This document shows positions 45,205 to 55,677 of a stretch of 64,000 nucleotides of DNA, one piece after another. Both the position numbers and the translations under genes were made by a program. The notes below the pieces were generated by a model. It worked only from the letters and a program-made list of their open reading frames with translations, did no database searches and was not told the DNA's origin. Position 1 is the stretch's first letter; the number at the start of each line of letters is the position of its first letter. The DNA is from Campanula takesimana. Lineage: Eukaryota; Streptophyta; Magnoliopsida; Asterales; Campanulaceae. The stretch covers positions 1,488,001-1,552,000 of the forward strand of contig JAOWBW010000485.1 in NCBI GenBank assembly GCA_026119855.1, read 5' to 3'.

Positions 45205-46443
45205 GCGAAGGACTTTGTGATTGCTGGGGGTCCATGATCCGTTTCCCCCTTATTTATCAATGGCGTTGATTGAGACGCCGGAGAGAGTGGAGTCTGGTAA
45301 ACCATGCTGAACTTGGTGGACGGGCTCACCTTTTCTGTGGATAGTGACGTTTTCGGCCATGACGGTCACTATTTCATCACCATTTCAGATCTTGACACAT
45401 TGATGGAGAGTTGACGGGACGGCATTAGAACTGTGAATCCATGGTCGACCCAAAAGCAAGTTGAACGAGGCTGGGATGTCAAGCACTTGGAATGGAACGG
45501 ACATGACCATGCTCCCAAACTCGATGTCTATTTCGATCATGCCCATGACTGTACGGGCGGTGCTGTCATAACCTCAGATTACTTGAGTAGAAGGCTTCAA
45601 ATCGGAATCCTTAAGCCCCAGTATGCCCATGATTCTGCCAGGCATGAGGTTGAGTGCGGAACCACCGTCCACTAAGACTCTTGAGATGGGCCTCCCCCTT
45701 GCTCGTACCTTGAGGTAAATAGCCTCGTTGTGGTCGGAACCAAATGGTAGAAGGTCCATATCGGCAAAGGTGATGACGTTGCCAAAATGAATGTGACCGA
45801 TCATTGCCGTGAGGTCCTCGGGAGTAGTATCGGGAGAAATTGATGTATCATCGAGATTGCGGATGACAAGATCTCGGTGTTTCTTTGAGGATGCGATGAG
45901 GTCCCAAATAGAGATGTTGGCTTGAGTTTTCTTGAGTTGGACAAGTAGAGGATCTTCGGGAGTGTCGCGAGCTTGCGGCCTTTGAGAAGAGGAGCTTGGT
46001 GCGGAAGTGGAAGGGTTGCTTGCTATGACTCGACCGGATCGAGTTAGCATGTTGACGTTCCCATCTTGCTTCTTTTTCCTATTCTCTAGTACTTCCCTCA
46101 TTACCTCATCGTAAGTTACAACATAACAAGAATTGTCAAGTTTATTCATAACATTGGGGCCCCCATTCACAATTGGGATTGAGTGGGTGGTCCCCTCGAG
46201 TTCTCCTATCTCTATTACATTGACATGTTCGCCATTAGTCACTACAAATTCTTTCTTGTCTATGAGATATTGAATGACATTGCGGAGAACGAAGCATTCC
46301 TCGGTGGTGTGGCCACTATATTGGTGGTAGCCACAATATTTGTGGTGAGCATGATTGGGGTTGTCCGTCTTGGGTTGGTACCCTTGTACGGGTGTGACTT
46401 GACCCTTTGCTTTGAGGACTTCAAAAACTTCGGTTTGAGTCAT
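45205..46443 (-). pseudogene. Tat zinc-finger/protease region
   Basis: It starts TQTEVFEVLKAKGQV and includes a retroviral-like CCHC variant (CGYHQYSGHTTEECFVL). The aspartic protease follows: RVLVDGGSALNLMP is the Tat/Athila-type active site, with LLGRPWIH near the end of the fold. TGA at 45574-45576 falls inside the protease; further in-frame stops are TGA at 45385-45387 and TAA at 45250-45252, all in a frame otherwise shared with the following linker. The protease is thus dead in this copy. Confidence 0.85.
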
Positions 46444-47663
46444 GCCTTGGAGAGGCGTGTAGACTTCCCTTGCGGTGGAGGAACCTTTTTGTAATTCCCC
46501 TTGTCGATAGTGACGGCGTTGACCGAGGCCTCTTTTGTGGAGTTGGAAGCGGCCTTGTAGCGGTAACTAGGAGCACTTTTCTTGACTTCCTTGAGCAACT
46601 CGTCCATTCGGACCCCCGCCTCATACATTTGGGAGAAATCCGCATAGCAAGCCCCACTTAGGTGGGTGCGGAGATCAATTTTGAGACATTTGAGAAAGAT
46701 GTCCATTTGCTCCTTGGTATTTGGCCTTTCCACAATCTCGGAGAGTTTATCATTCCATCTCCTTGTGAAGTCGATGAAGGACTCGTGGTCTCGTTGAGGG
46801 GTGTTGCCTTGGTATTGGTTCTTGAAGGCAAGCATGGCGGAGTCCTAATCAAGACGGACAGTGAGCGGGAGAGTAGCATACCAATCTTTTGCCGCCCCCT
46901 CGAGAGTGAGAGGAAAGCATTGAGCCATCACCTTGGGGGAGACCTTCTTCGGAACCATTGCCCAAATATAAGTCTCAATGTGAGCCATAGGACAAGAGTT
47001 GCCCTTGAATTTGCTTAGGTCGGGCATCTTGAATTTATCAGGAAGAGCGGCCATAGTACTCATGAGGATGGATGATTGATAAAGGCTTGTGTCGGAGCCT
47101 TTCCCCATGTTGAGTCCATTGAATTTTTGGTCGATGTAGGCCATGATAGAATCCACCATTTTGGGCTCATTGTTCTCGGAACTTGGCTCTCCCACTTTCT
47201 TGGTGCGGGTGTTGACATAAGGACTTTTGAACAAACCTTCGGTCCATTCGGATTCGCCATCGTCATTTTTGCTCTTCCCCTTGGCAAGATTAGTGAGCTT
47301 TTCTTTCATTAGCTCCATCTCGGCCTCGTGGGCCTCCCTTTGGCTGTCGAGGTGGGATTGCCAAATGTCGTCTTTGCTTTGTGCCTCCTTAATAAGGGTG
47401 GAGACTTGCTCTTGGAGGAGTTGGACTATGGTTGCGAGTTGCTCGAGAGTCATGGTATTGTTGGTGTTGGAGCCGCCGGTCATTGTTGATGTAGGAGCTG
47501 CTGGAGTGATCTCTTCACGGACTAACCGATTTACCGAATCCCGGTAGACTCTGTAAGTACCAATTGAACCTAGATTGCAGAAGAGGCCCTTGTCAGTCTT
47601 GAGTAACACTTGCGGTCCACGAAGAGGCTTAGAACACACAGTTGGGCACACGACTCGAACCAC
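46440..47663 (-). pseudogene. Tat gag
   Basis: Residues 60-120 of the first part form a glutamine/glutamate-rich coiled coil (TLEQLATIVQLLQEQVSTLI). Then comes the gag core: LPDKFKMPDLSKFKG, HIETYIWAM, CFPLTLEGAAKDWYATLP, and after a TAG at 46845-46847, FKNQYQGNTPQRDHESFIDF and the FLKCLKIDLR block, the usual plant gypsy capsid pattern. A 1-base shift near 46490 separates it from the protease frame. Whether the real start is at 47663 or at the MTGGSNTNN methionine nearer 47480 is uncertain. Confidence 0.85.
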
Positions 47664-48814
47664 ATAAGAAAAGACTCTTTTTTTTTATTTTATTTTGTAA
47701 GTCGGAGGGAATGGATCCCTTTTGCGGTTTCTAAGAAAATAATGGAATCGTCACACTAGTATATAGACCATCTCGTGGTCCCATATACTCATCGGATTCC
47801 ATCGCGTTTGTGAATCCTACATGTATCGGGATTAAACTAAATTAATGTAGTAAAGCATACATGTGGGGGCGGATCTTTATTTTCGTCCAAAATAACCACT
47901 TTTGGGGACGGATTTTTATTGCGTCTGTTTCAACAAGTTGGCATGTATGATTTGAAGACATTAGTTTAGGGAAATCTCGGTACATGGAAACCGACTTGAG
48001 TCACGGAGTGTTAGACCCTAACTAGAATTGTGTGGCTTGTGCTCGGCTTGAATATGAGGCTCAAAGGTCACCCCCGGCATGTAGTCATGAACTACGCCAC
48101 GGGCTGAGGTTTACCGCTTCGAAAGAGCCAAGGTCGAGTGGAGCTTGAAACTTTCTAGGACGGGCCTCGACGGGTTTGGGGTTGGACTTGTGCGACTCGA
48201 TAGTGAGCAGTTCATAGGAGTAATGTGCACGTAGTGTGAGGTCTATCACGTGACAAAATACTTTTTATATATATATATATATATTTTTTTTTAAAGGAAA
48301 AAAAAAACAAATAAGCACATAATTACAACTTTCGAATCACCCGTGTGACCGATAAAATAGAACATAAAATTAAAACAGTCCGAAGTTCAGAATAACCACT
48401 GATGCAGGCAACTGTGCCCATACCCCCATCATACTGCTCTGTTCTGAGACCTGTTTCTGTTCTGGGAACCAACCCAGAAGCGTGCGCCTCTGAGTGTTGA
48501 TACGAGACGCGCGCGCATGGCGCGATGCTATTGGGAGGCGCGCGCTTCTGGACACACCTGTCAGATTGTCAGATTTTGGACTCAGGGGATTGCCCTGGTC
48601 CTATGTGCATATTGTAACCCCTGCAGAAATGATTAGTGGAGAATAACAGAAGAAGAAGATGAAGAACATGAAGAAGCGGGCGATTCTGGTCCTTGATGCG
48701 GGATGCGCGCGCCTTAGGCTGAAGAGGCCAGAAGCGCGCGCCTCCCCCATCAGGAGTCAGAATGCCCAGAAAAGATGTAGATTTTGATCAGAATGCAAGT
48801 TTAACCCTCAAACG
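47664..48814 (-). other. Tat 5' leader
   Basis: Non-coding between PBS and gag. It has an (AT)n tract at 48266-48283, an A/T-run, and GC-rich GCGCGCGC words at 48480-48545 and 48705-48745 like those in the LTR and in the antisense-gene flank. The 61-codon frame here is not credible. Confidence 0.55.
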
Positions 48815-48832
48815 TCCCCAGCAGAGTCGCCA
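48815..48832 (-). other. Tat primer-binding site
   Basis: On the minus strand TGGCGACTCTGCTGGGGA lies one base inside the proximal LTR. It differs from the initiator-Met type. From memory, Tat/Ogre elements often use tRNA-Arg, but I could not compare it with a tRNA set. Confidence 0.75.
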
Positions 48833-48833
48833 C

Positions 48834-49875
48834 TGTAGATACCCCGGGAGGAACCACGGCTTTAGGCTAGAGCGCGCGAGTGATCCTAGGATGTCTAACT
48901 TGTTTTTAGAGTCGCCACCTATGTTTTGAGGAACATAAGAAAAACCTATTGATAATAGCCTAAGTTTGATTACGAAAACAGAGATTCTTTGTTTTGAGGT
49001 TCGGGGGCTAGATTACGAGATGGGAAGTACCGAAACACCCATCCCGCCCAACTAAAGTTGGTCTAGCTTGATCAAAATCTACATGAATGATAAATGTTCT
49101 TCTTCTTCTTCTTTAAATCATAAAAAGGGGGTTTTAGAATGGAGTTTGGAATGTAGGAGATAACCCTTTAACCGACCTCAATGAGATGAGGTGATCATTA
49201 GAGTCATGTCCCAAAATGATTTGGGTGATTGCACTTTGATAAAACAAAAAGAAAGAGAAAAGAGATAAAGTTGAGAAGGGGAAAGAAATAACTTTACCTA
49301 GACTTCAAGAGACTTCAAACACTTCTTGTTGAATTAATTGGAGAAATCCTTTGGAAAATGCTTTGAAAGTAGGAAATTTGGTTTCTTATCGAAATGTGAG
49401 ATTGAAAGCCCAAGGTCTAAGGTCAAAGGTTCAAGCTTCAAGGTCAAGGTCAAGGTTTTTCCGGTCCTTGAAAATAGAGGTAAAGGGGGGTTTTTATAGG
49501 TGAAAGAGAGATGTTTTTGGTGCCAAAACTCAGTCACAAAGAAATCTTTCCCTTGCAAAATCCTGTAAATTGAGCAAGGGAGAGAATCCTGGCCAGAAAT
49601 CTGTAACCGACGCCCAGAGGCGCGCGCTTCCTGCTTTGGGGGCGGGAGGCGCGCGCGTCTGGATCCTCCTGTCGGAGGCGCGCGACTTAGAGATGGCGAT
49701 TTTGACAGAATGGACTAGAAAGTCAGCCCTGTTATTCAGTTTAGTCCCTGGACTTAACGAAGTCAGTCAGGAACTTAACGGAAGTGACAGAAACTAACGA
49801 GAAACACTTAAAATGGGGAGAAACACAAGATCAAATGTGCAATCGGGGTGAGCGGTCCAAGGCAAGGTGTCTACA
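48834..49875 (-). repeat. Tat element LTR, proximal (5' in element sense)
   Basis: 1042 bp. It differs from the distal copy by a small number of substitutions (for example 49540-49556), a shorter (CTT)n tract and a 2-base gap near the outer end. The GC island is at 49615-49690. Confidence 0.93.
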
Positions 49876-49967
49876 GTATGGTACACCGGTACGTTCCGGT
49901 ACCGGTACGTCCCGTCCCAATGGCAAAACCGGTGCGCTGTTCGGGACGGTATTTATAACTATGGTCA

Positions 49968-49997
49968 CCGTGCCATTGGCACGGGATGGAGTACTAG
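49968..49997 (+). terminator. Helitron 2 3' hairpin and CTAG terminus
   Basis: CCGTGCC-ATT-GGCACGG stem-loop, then CTAG at 49994-49997. The left arm begins inside the hAT duplication, so the hAT inserted into the hairpin and the duplication regenerated it. Confidence 0.75.
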
Positions 49998-50811
49998 TAG
50001 AATTTACAAATACTATCCTTTAAAGTAAAATTTAGATATTCATTTAGATAGAAAAACTATGAAAGACAAACCGTAAACCACAAAACTAACAGGCTTACCG
50101 ACACCCCTAACTTTAACCTTGCGCCTCCTATCGTCTAAAAAGTTATTGATTAATTAGTAAATTAACTAATTTTGCTATTCCTTCTGTCTTAGAATAAATT
50201 ATCAAAGAAAAAAAAAGACATAGGAGTATTTGATTAAGAGCGATTTCGAACATTTTCTTATGACAGAATTGTAATATTTTTAAACAATTTAATATCATTG
50301 TCATACAACTAACTCACTAATACTTGTTGACATGATGTTATATGAACAAAACCTAAAATTTTAGTTAGTTGAGTTTTATACGATGTTTTAATTGATTTTT
50401 GGATTCAGTCTTCAATTATTTGGTTATTTAACTTTGACAATGAGTTGCAATGTCATGTAAAAATGAACGGGTAGTTAAAAAAAACTAATAAAAGTTAATG
50501 TAAAATGTAACAAGCTTTTATAAAACGGTAATGATCACCTCCTACACTTTAAATTATCTCACTTGCCCCCCTAAATTCTAACGAACGTTAAAAGTATAGC
50601 ATAATTCCAATAATTCTAATTTTAGCTTTTAGTTTCCTTTTGAATATATTTTTCCCAATCTTCTCAAGTACACACAAAGGCATTATGAACGTCCGAGGGG
50701 GTAAAATTGCATAATGTTATATTAATGGACTCCAAAAAAAAATTAAAAATACAAAGATCTCAACATTAGTTTAACAAAAAGCCCCAAAGTCTACCCTTCT
50801 TTCAGTGCCAC
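49998..50811. other. AT-rich intergenic DNA, no gene
   Basis: No coding potential and no element ends that I can support. Confidence 0.55.
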
Positions 50812-52165
50812 TATCTACCTAGAGCCGTCAATTCGGGATAACGGGACGGGACGGGACAAAACTATGTTGTCCCGCAATCTATGCGGGACGGGACGGGACT
50901 AATTTTACGCGGGACGGAAATTCCCCGTCCCATCCCAAATCACCTCGGGACGCGGGACAATGCGGGACGAACAGGGGATAAGACGATGCGGTAAAGTTTA
51001 TAACAAAATATAAAATTCAACTCCGTACATAAATACATAACAAATAACAATAATAGAAATTGTCATAATTTGAGTTTAACAATGATTCCCATTCAACACA
51101 TTCAAACACCAAAAAAAAAAAAAAAAAAAAAAAGGCAGTAGCGGGACGGGAAAAAAAAAGGGCAGTAGCAAGGCAGCAACTTTCAAAGAATCGGGGACCC
51201 TCCTTGCCAACAATAGGCTGGTGAACCCATTCCTGATAAGATTCTCCAAGATGGCCAACCTAGAGGTCCATAACATAGTTAGAAAAAAAAAAAAAAAAAA
51301 CAAATTTTATGTTCGAGTAATCTAATAGCCAAAATTTTGTACGCCTTAACAAGAACTCAAGATGCAAATTCACAAAGGAACAGATCAATGTGTGCCAGCA
51401 AGTAAGATGTCATTTTAGTTTCAGTGTCAATAGAAAGTACTACCTTCGTCCCAAAATGGAAGTCCAAAAAAATCAAATTTGGTCTCCATCAAGAGTAAAT
51501 TTGAAAGAAAAAATGGACATTCATTTCGGGATGGAGGTTTTATCACAAAGACACAAACACATAACAAGTAAGGCCTACCTTCTAACATCATCTTGTTACC
51601 TGATGCATCATCAATACTCAGAAAACTTTCTAAATTGTGATCATAATCGTAAACCTTTATCTTCAAAAATTCCACATGCAATATACGCACTCTATTCCAG
51701 GAAAAAAAAAATCAAACTTTTGTTGTTTGTTTGTCCCAGAAAAGGTATCATACTTCTAACAGTAAAATAAAAGCTTAAGTCATCTCCCCAAAATGCTCTA
51801 ATAAATCTTCTCATAAACTTTGGTATCTAAAGAGAAATCTTTAAGAGCGCAATGTGAAGAAGACAAATGAGAGAGCATTTGGAAAATGTAATAACTACTT
51901 CTAAAATTTGACTTGTCAAATGTGCTCTTTTTTTTATAAGTACTTGTCAAATGTGACTCCTATCGGGGACAAAGAGAGTATTATATTGAAGACACCAAAG
52001 TCCATAATGTTCTATAAAATGTCATTTTCACTTTCTCACTTAACTACTTCTAAAAAGGCAGTAGAAGCATGGTGAAAGAAAACATACCCTATCAATCATC
52101 AATAACTTGGACATTGGATCCTTCACTTGATAAAGAAGTTTTGATGATCTCATTCACTTTCTCAC

Positions 52166-53140
52166 TTAACTACTCTCATAACCTGTAGCATACTTAACAG
52201 ATTTTCTAATCTTATGCAAAGCATCACCAATCACTTTCAAACCTTCTTGAACAATTAAATTCAAAATGTGAGCGGAACAACGAATATGAAAAAATTCACC
52301 TTCGCACAACAAGCCATCATTCTGAAAACAAAGCTTCTCTTTCAAGATTTCTTGCATGTTGTCATTACTAGAGGCATTATCCAATGTCAAAGAAAAGACT
52401 TTCTTCTCAATCCCCCAATCTTGCAAAAACTCAAACAATTTAGCAGCCAATTCAACTCCAGAATGTGGAGGAGGCATATGAGCAAAATTGAGTATCTTAC
52501 TATTCAATTTCCATTCAACATCAACAAAATGAGCAGTCAAAGAAATGTAGCCTTCACTAGTGCATGCTGTCCACAAATCAGAAGTTAAGCAAATTCTGTT
52601 CGGAGTATTTGCCAAAACTTGCTTAAGATTATCTTTCTCCCTCAAAAAGATCTTATCAATGTCCGGAACAAGAGTATTTCTAGAAATGCAAGAAAACTTG
52701 GGATTCAAATACTTCACAAACTTTCTAAACCCTTTATATTCAACAAGAGAAAATGGGAGATCATGTTTAATTACCGCACTAGCTAGCAAGTCACGTGCAA
52801 TCTTTTGGTCAAGTTTTTTATGGACTACTTTCCCCTCATTATCGATAATCATTTGTCCTACGTCATGAAACTTCATCATGGGACATATTGGTTTATGACG
52901 CTTCATCCCCGAAGTCCCATTTTTTCCACCAGCCAAAAATGGTTTTTTACACCCTTTACATTCACCTCTAAGAACCCCATTTGAATGATTAGTTATTTTG
53001 TTGAAAAAATTCCATATATCAGAATATGTTTTTCCCTTTTTGCTTGACTCAGCCTTAGTCTTTTGTGCTATGTCACTGTCATCAACTGTTGTACTAGGTT
53101 TTACTGAATTAGATTCCATAACTGTAATGAATAAAGTCAA
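52166..53140 (-). pseudogene. hAT transposase, N-terminal half (RICESLEEPER-like)
   Basis: 324 codons. Residue 8 is a better start (MESNSV). A BED zinc finger at about 41-90 has C61, C64, H82 and C86. The hAT RNase H-like core follows: TSDLWT with D188, SLTAHFVD, and TLDNASSND with D254, then RCSAHILNLIVQEGL. The frame stops at about SVKYATGYESS, where full-length family members continue for about 300 more residues, with the third catalytic acid and the C-terminal dimerisation domain. The protein cannot be an active transposase. Whether it survives as a binding-only repressor is not decidable here. Confidence 0.88.
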
Positions 53141-53499
53141 TAAACAAACACAAATACCACAAAATCAGCCATCAATCGACAATAATCAACATTAAACCCT
53201 ATACAACATAGCTATTACAGTAATACTGTAAAATGTAAATGTAATAGCTAGCATAAATTAATCAACATTAAACCCTAACGAAATCAGAGAATTAAACCCA
53301 CAAAAATTCAATCAAAAACGGCATAATTCAATCAAAATTTCAATCAAAAATACCAAATGCCAAATGCCAACAATAATCATCTCTTGAGTAGCATATTTAT
53401 CAAAATCAGACCTTAAAACATCGGACAAATGCTGAGAACAATGGACAATACCCACAAAATTTCAATCAAAATCAGACATTTGCTGTAGTTGAGTTGAAT

Positions 53500-53650
53500 A
53501 CTTGAATATACTAACCGGTAAGTCGGTAACCGAAGTCGCAGTCGCCGTCGAAGTCGCCGAATCAGTCACCGTCGAAGTCGCCGAAGCCGTCGCCGTCGCC
53601 GCGATAATCGTCGGCAAGGTTACTTGTTCGTCGCCGCCGTCGGCCTAGCT
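53500..53650. repeat. GTCGCCG-type triplet-rich stretch in the hAT 5' leader
   Basis: Repeated CCGTCGAAGTCGCCGAA words lie upstream of the transposase. The plus-strand frame at 53624-54151 crosses the hAT boundary and is not a gene. Confidence 0.6.
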
Positions 53651-54124
53651 AGGGTTAAATCGTGTCGTGTGAGTGTGAGACTGTGTGTGAGTGTGTGTCT
53701 ATTCTGTATGCGTGAAACTGATCTGGGCTGGGTCACTGGGTGTGGGGCTGGGCTGGGCCTGGGGGCTACTGGGCTGGGCTTAGAAACTGAGTTAAAATGT
53801 AAAAAATCCAAAACAATTCAGGACATCCCGTCCCATCCCGTCCCGTCCCGCGTTTTTCCCGTCCCGAATAGTCCCGTCCCGAATAGTCCCGCATTTTTTT
53901 GGGACAAGAAAATCCTGTCCCGTCCCATATATATAGCGGGACGGGACGTCCCGACGGGACGGTCCCGAATTGACGGCTCTATATCTACCCAGCCACATAG
54001 CTCGACCCCAACGTCACCTACAATCACCACTGTCGTAAACCCCGCCACGCCCCGTCTTCACTCCCCCACTAACTTCTTCTTTTACACAAGGCTCTCCTTC
54101 TTCCCTAGCGTTGTCCCTTACCAC

Positions 54125-55664
54125 TGTTGGTGCCCTAGGCACGGTTGTTAAACGCTGTATAAGTTATCAGTTTATTCATGATAATAAAGAGATAATAGGA
54201 TTATTATTATGGCTCATGTTTGGTTATAATAATCTCCGTCCCTAGAGCTTCTTAAGCAGTAGTATAAAGGCTAAATGATCATGGGATGATCATGTTAGAT
54301 TTATGGGTACTTGTTTGGAACAAGGTACTGGACATGACCCGCGGTATGAGATTTATGTCATGGTCGATGTCATATATAAATCTCATATTAGTTATGTCAT
54401 TTGAATCCTTAGACATGAAGTTATTATAGTCTTCCACTTGATGAACATTATGTTTCACATATTCAAACGCTGCCTTAACACGGTAGTTATAAAGGGTATG
54501 ATTGGCATGATTTGATTCACGTAGGGAAGAATAATAAGCCAAATGGATTTGTCCCTCTTCGGAGAGATGTCAAGCTTGGGCCCCTCGAAGGAATGATGTT
54601 GGTGAAATGTTTGGCCAAACTCAAATGGATTGATTGGATCAATGTCATTTGGATTATCAACATATTCGGGATCGAGAAAAGTATTGAACAATACAAGTTG
54701 ACTTGTTGACCATGACTTGTGTTCAATGACATCGTGGACAAAGGGATTGTGACATGTTCTAAAAGGAATGCGAACTTGTATCTAGTTACACTATTTGGGT
54801 AGGTATGACGGTTTGCTAGAACCTAATCATATCTTATGGGTTCATGTTTGGGCTCATTGCCAACTTAGTGTAATCCTAGAGGGTCACACACGAATAGAAC
54901 GAATCGTAAAGGACTAAATGGGAATTATGGAAAAATATCAGTGTTTGGCTCTGGCACGGTCGTGTGCCTTAAAATGGCACGGTCGTGCCATAAATCCAAA
55001 CCAAGGCAAACCTGTCGACATGATTGGCACGACCGTGCCAAATTACCAAGCACGACCGTGCCGAAAATGGGCGGATGGGGAATTCGCGCGGACTAGATGG
55101 CACGACCGTGCCAGATTGTAGGGCACGACCGTGCCAGTCAAGTCGGCCAGAATTCTTTGTTGCCTAATTTGGTGACGGGATTTAGGTTTCCTAAGTCCTT
55201 AAGGGTTAAGGATTAGGACCTATTTAAGGATCCTTTTTACAACCATTAGACATGTTGTTGTGAGTGCCTCCATAAAGTTTTGAGAGGTTATTTTCTTGTT
55301 CTAAGATCCCTAAAGTGAAGAACAAGAATATTCATAATTCCATATAGTTCTTAGAATTGTGAAAGCGTGTTTCATAATTTGGTCTAGCAACCAAGATCAA
55401 GTGTTCTTGATATTCGTTCGTGGTGTGGATACCGCTAGAGGGTGAAACTTATCATCTTCATAGTTCGTGATTCTTGCTTTGTTCGTGATCAAGATTTCAA
55501 GCCTCCATCGAATTCAAGGTTGCAAAATCAAAGGCATCAAGGGTTAGTATTCTAGTATTCATTATGTTGTATTTGACTTAATCATATGAATGGATCTATG
55601 GGCTTTGGGTTTCATAAATTTTAAATGCTTAATTCCGCTGCGCATGTTACTACGAAACCCAACA
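54125..55664 (+). repeat. Copia 5' LTR
   Basis: 1540 bp, TGTTGGTGCCC to CCCAACA. At 54950-55140 six or more copies of the palindrome-like words GGCACGGTCGTG(C) and GGCACGACCGTGCC are clustered. Confidence 0.93.
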
Positions 55665-55665
55665 G

Positions 55666-55677
55666 TGGTATCAGAGC
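55666..55677 (+). other. Copia primer-binding site (initiator tRNA-Met)
   Basis: TGGTATCAGAGC lies one base after the 5' LTR. Confidence 0.9.

Larger units (their letters stand above)
26230..49875 (-). mobile_element. Tat/Ogre-type Ty3/gypsy retrotransposon
   Basis: Two LTRs (26230-27275 and 48834-49875) start TGTAGATACC and end GGTGTCTACA; the 5-bp duplication GTATG is at 26225-26229 and 49876-49880. The coding order on the minus strand is gag, protease, RT, RNase H with a second (archaeal-like) RNase H, then integrase. The additional RNase H, the DGGSALN protease motif, the length (about 14.8 kb without the nested Tekay-type element), the 3' tandem repeat and an antisense gene all fit the Tat lineage. 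By eye the LTRs differ at roughly 1-2% of positions. All its genes carry stops or frameshifts. Confidence 0.9.
25676..49963. mobile_element. hAT element split by the Tat gypsy insertion
   Basis: The left end CATAGTTATAAATCCCGTCC (25676) and right end GGGACGGTATTTATAACTATG-like (to 49963) are inverted. They are flanked by the perfect 8-bp duplication GTCACCGT at 25668-25675 and 49964-49971. Both subterminal parts are dense in GGTACCGG/CCGTACC words. Without the gypsy element it is about 640 bp and non-coding. Confidence 0.88.
23374..49997 (+). mobile_element. Helitron 2, split by nested elements
   Basis: The 5' end TCTATATTACAGTAGCAAAT starts immediately after Helitron 1. The 3' end at 49968-49997 is the hairpin CCGTGCC-ATT-GGCACGG(G), then ATGGAGTA and CTAG before a T. 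The two parts join because a hAT at 25676-49963 is flanked by 8-bp duplications that lie within the hairpin's left arm. Without the inserts the Helitron is about 2.3 kb. It has no Rep/helicase, and it also contains a Stowaway MITE at 24332-24578. Confidence 0.72.
50820..53981 (-). mobile_element. hAT transposon with truncated transposase
   Basis: The inverted ends TAGAGCCGTCAATTCGGGA are flanked by the perfect 8-bp duplication TATCTACC at 50812-50819 and 53982-53989. Subterminal zones on both sides are packed with CGGGACGGGA words (50840-50990; inverted at 53820-53965). A transposase fragment lies on the minus strand. Left of it, the rest of the transposase is replaced by unrelated AT-rich DNA, including a short Stowaway-like piece at 51441-51535. 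Confidence 0.9.

Noticed and set aside
53624..54151. 175-codon plus-strand frame
   Set aside because: It crosses the hAT right end, its duplication and the start of the copia LTR; biased CCCGTCCC repeats explain the openness.
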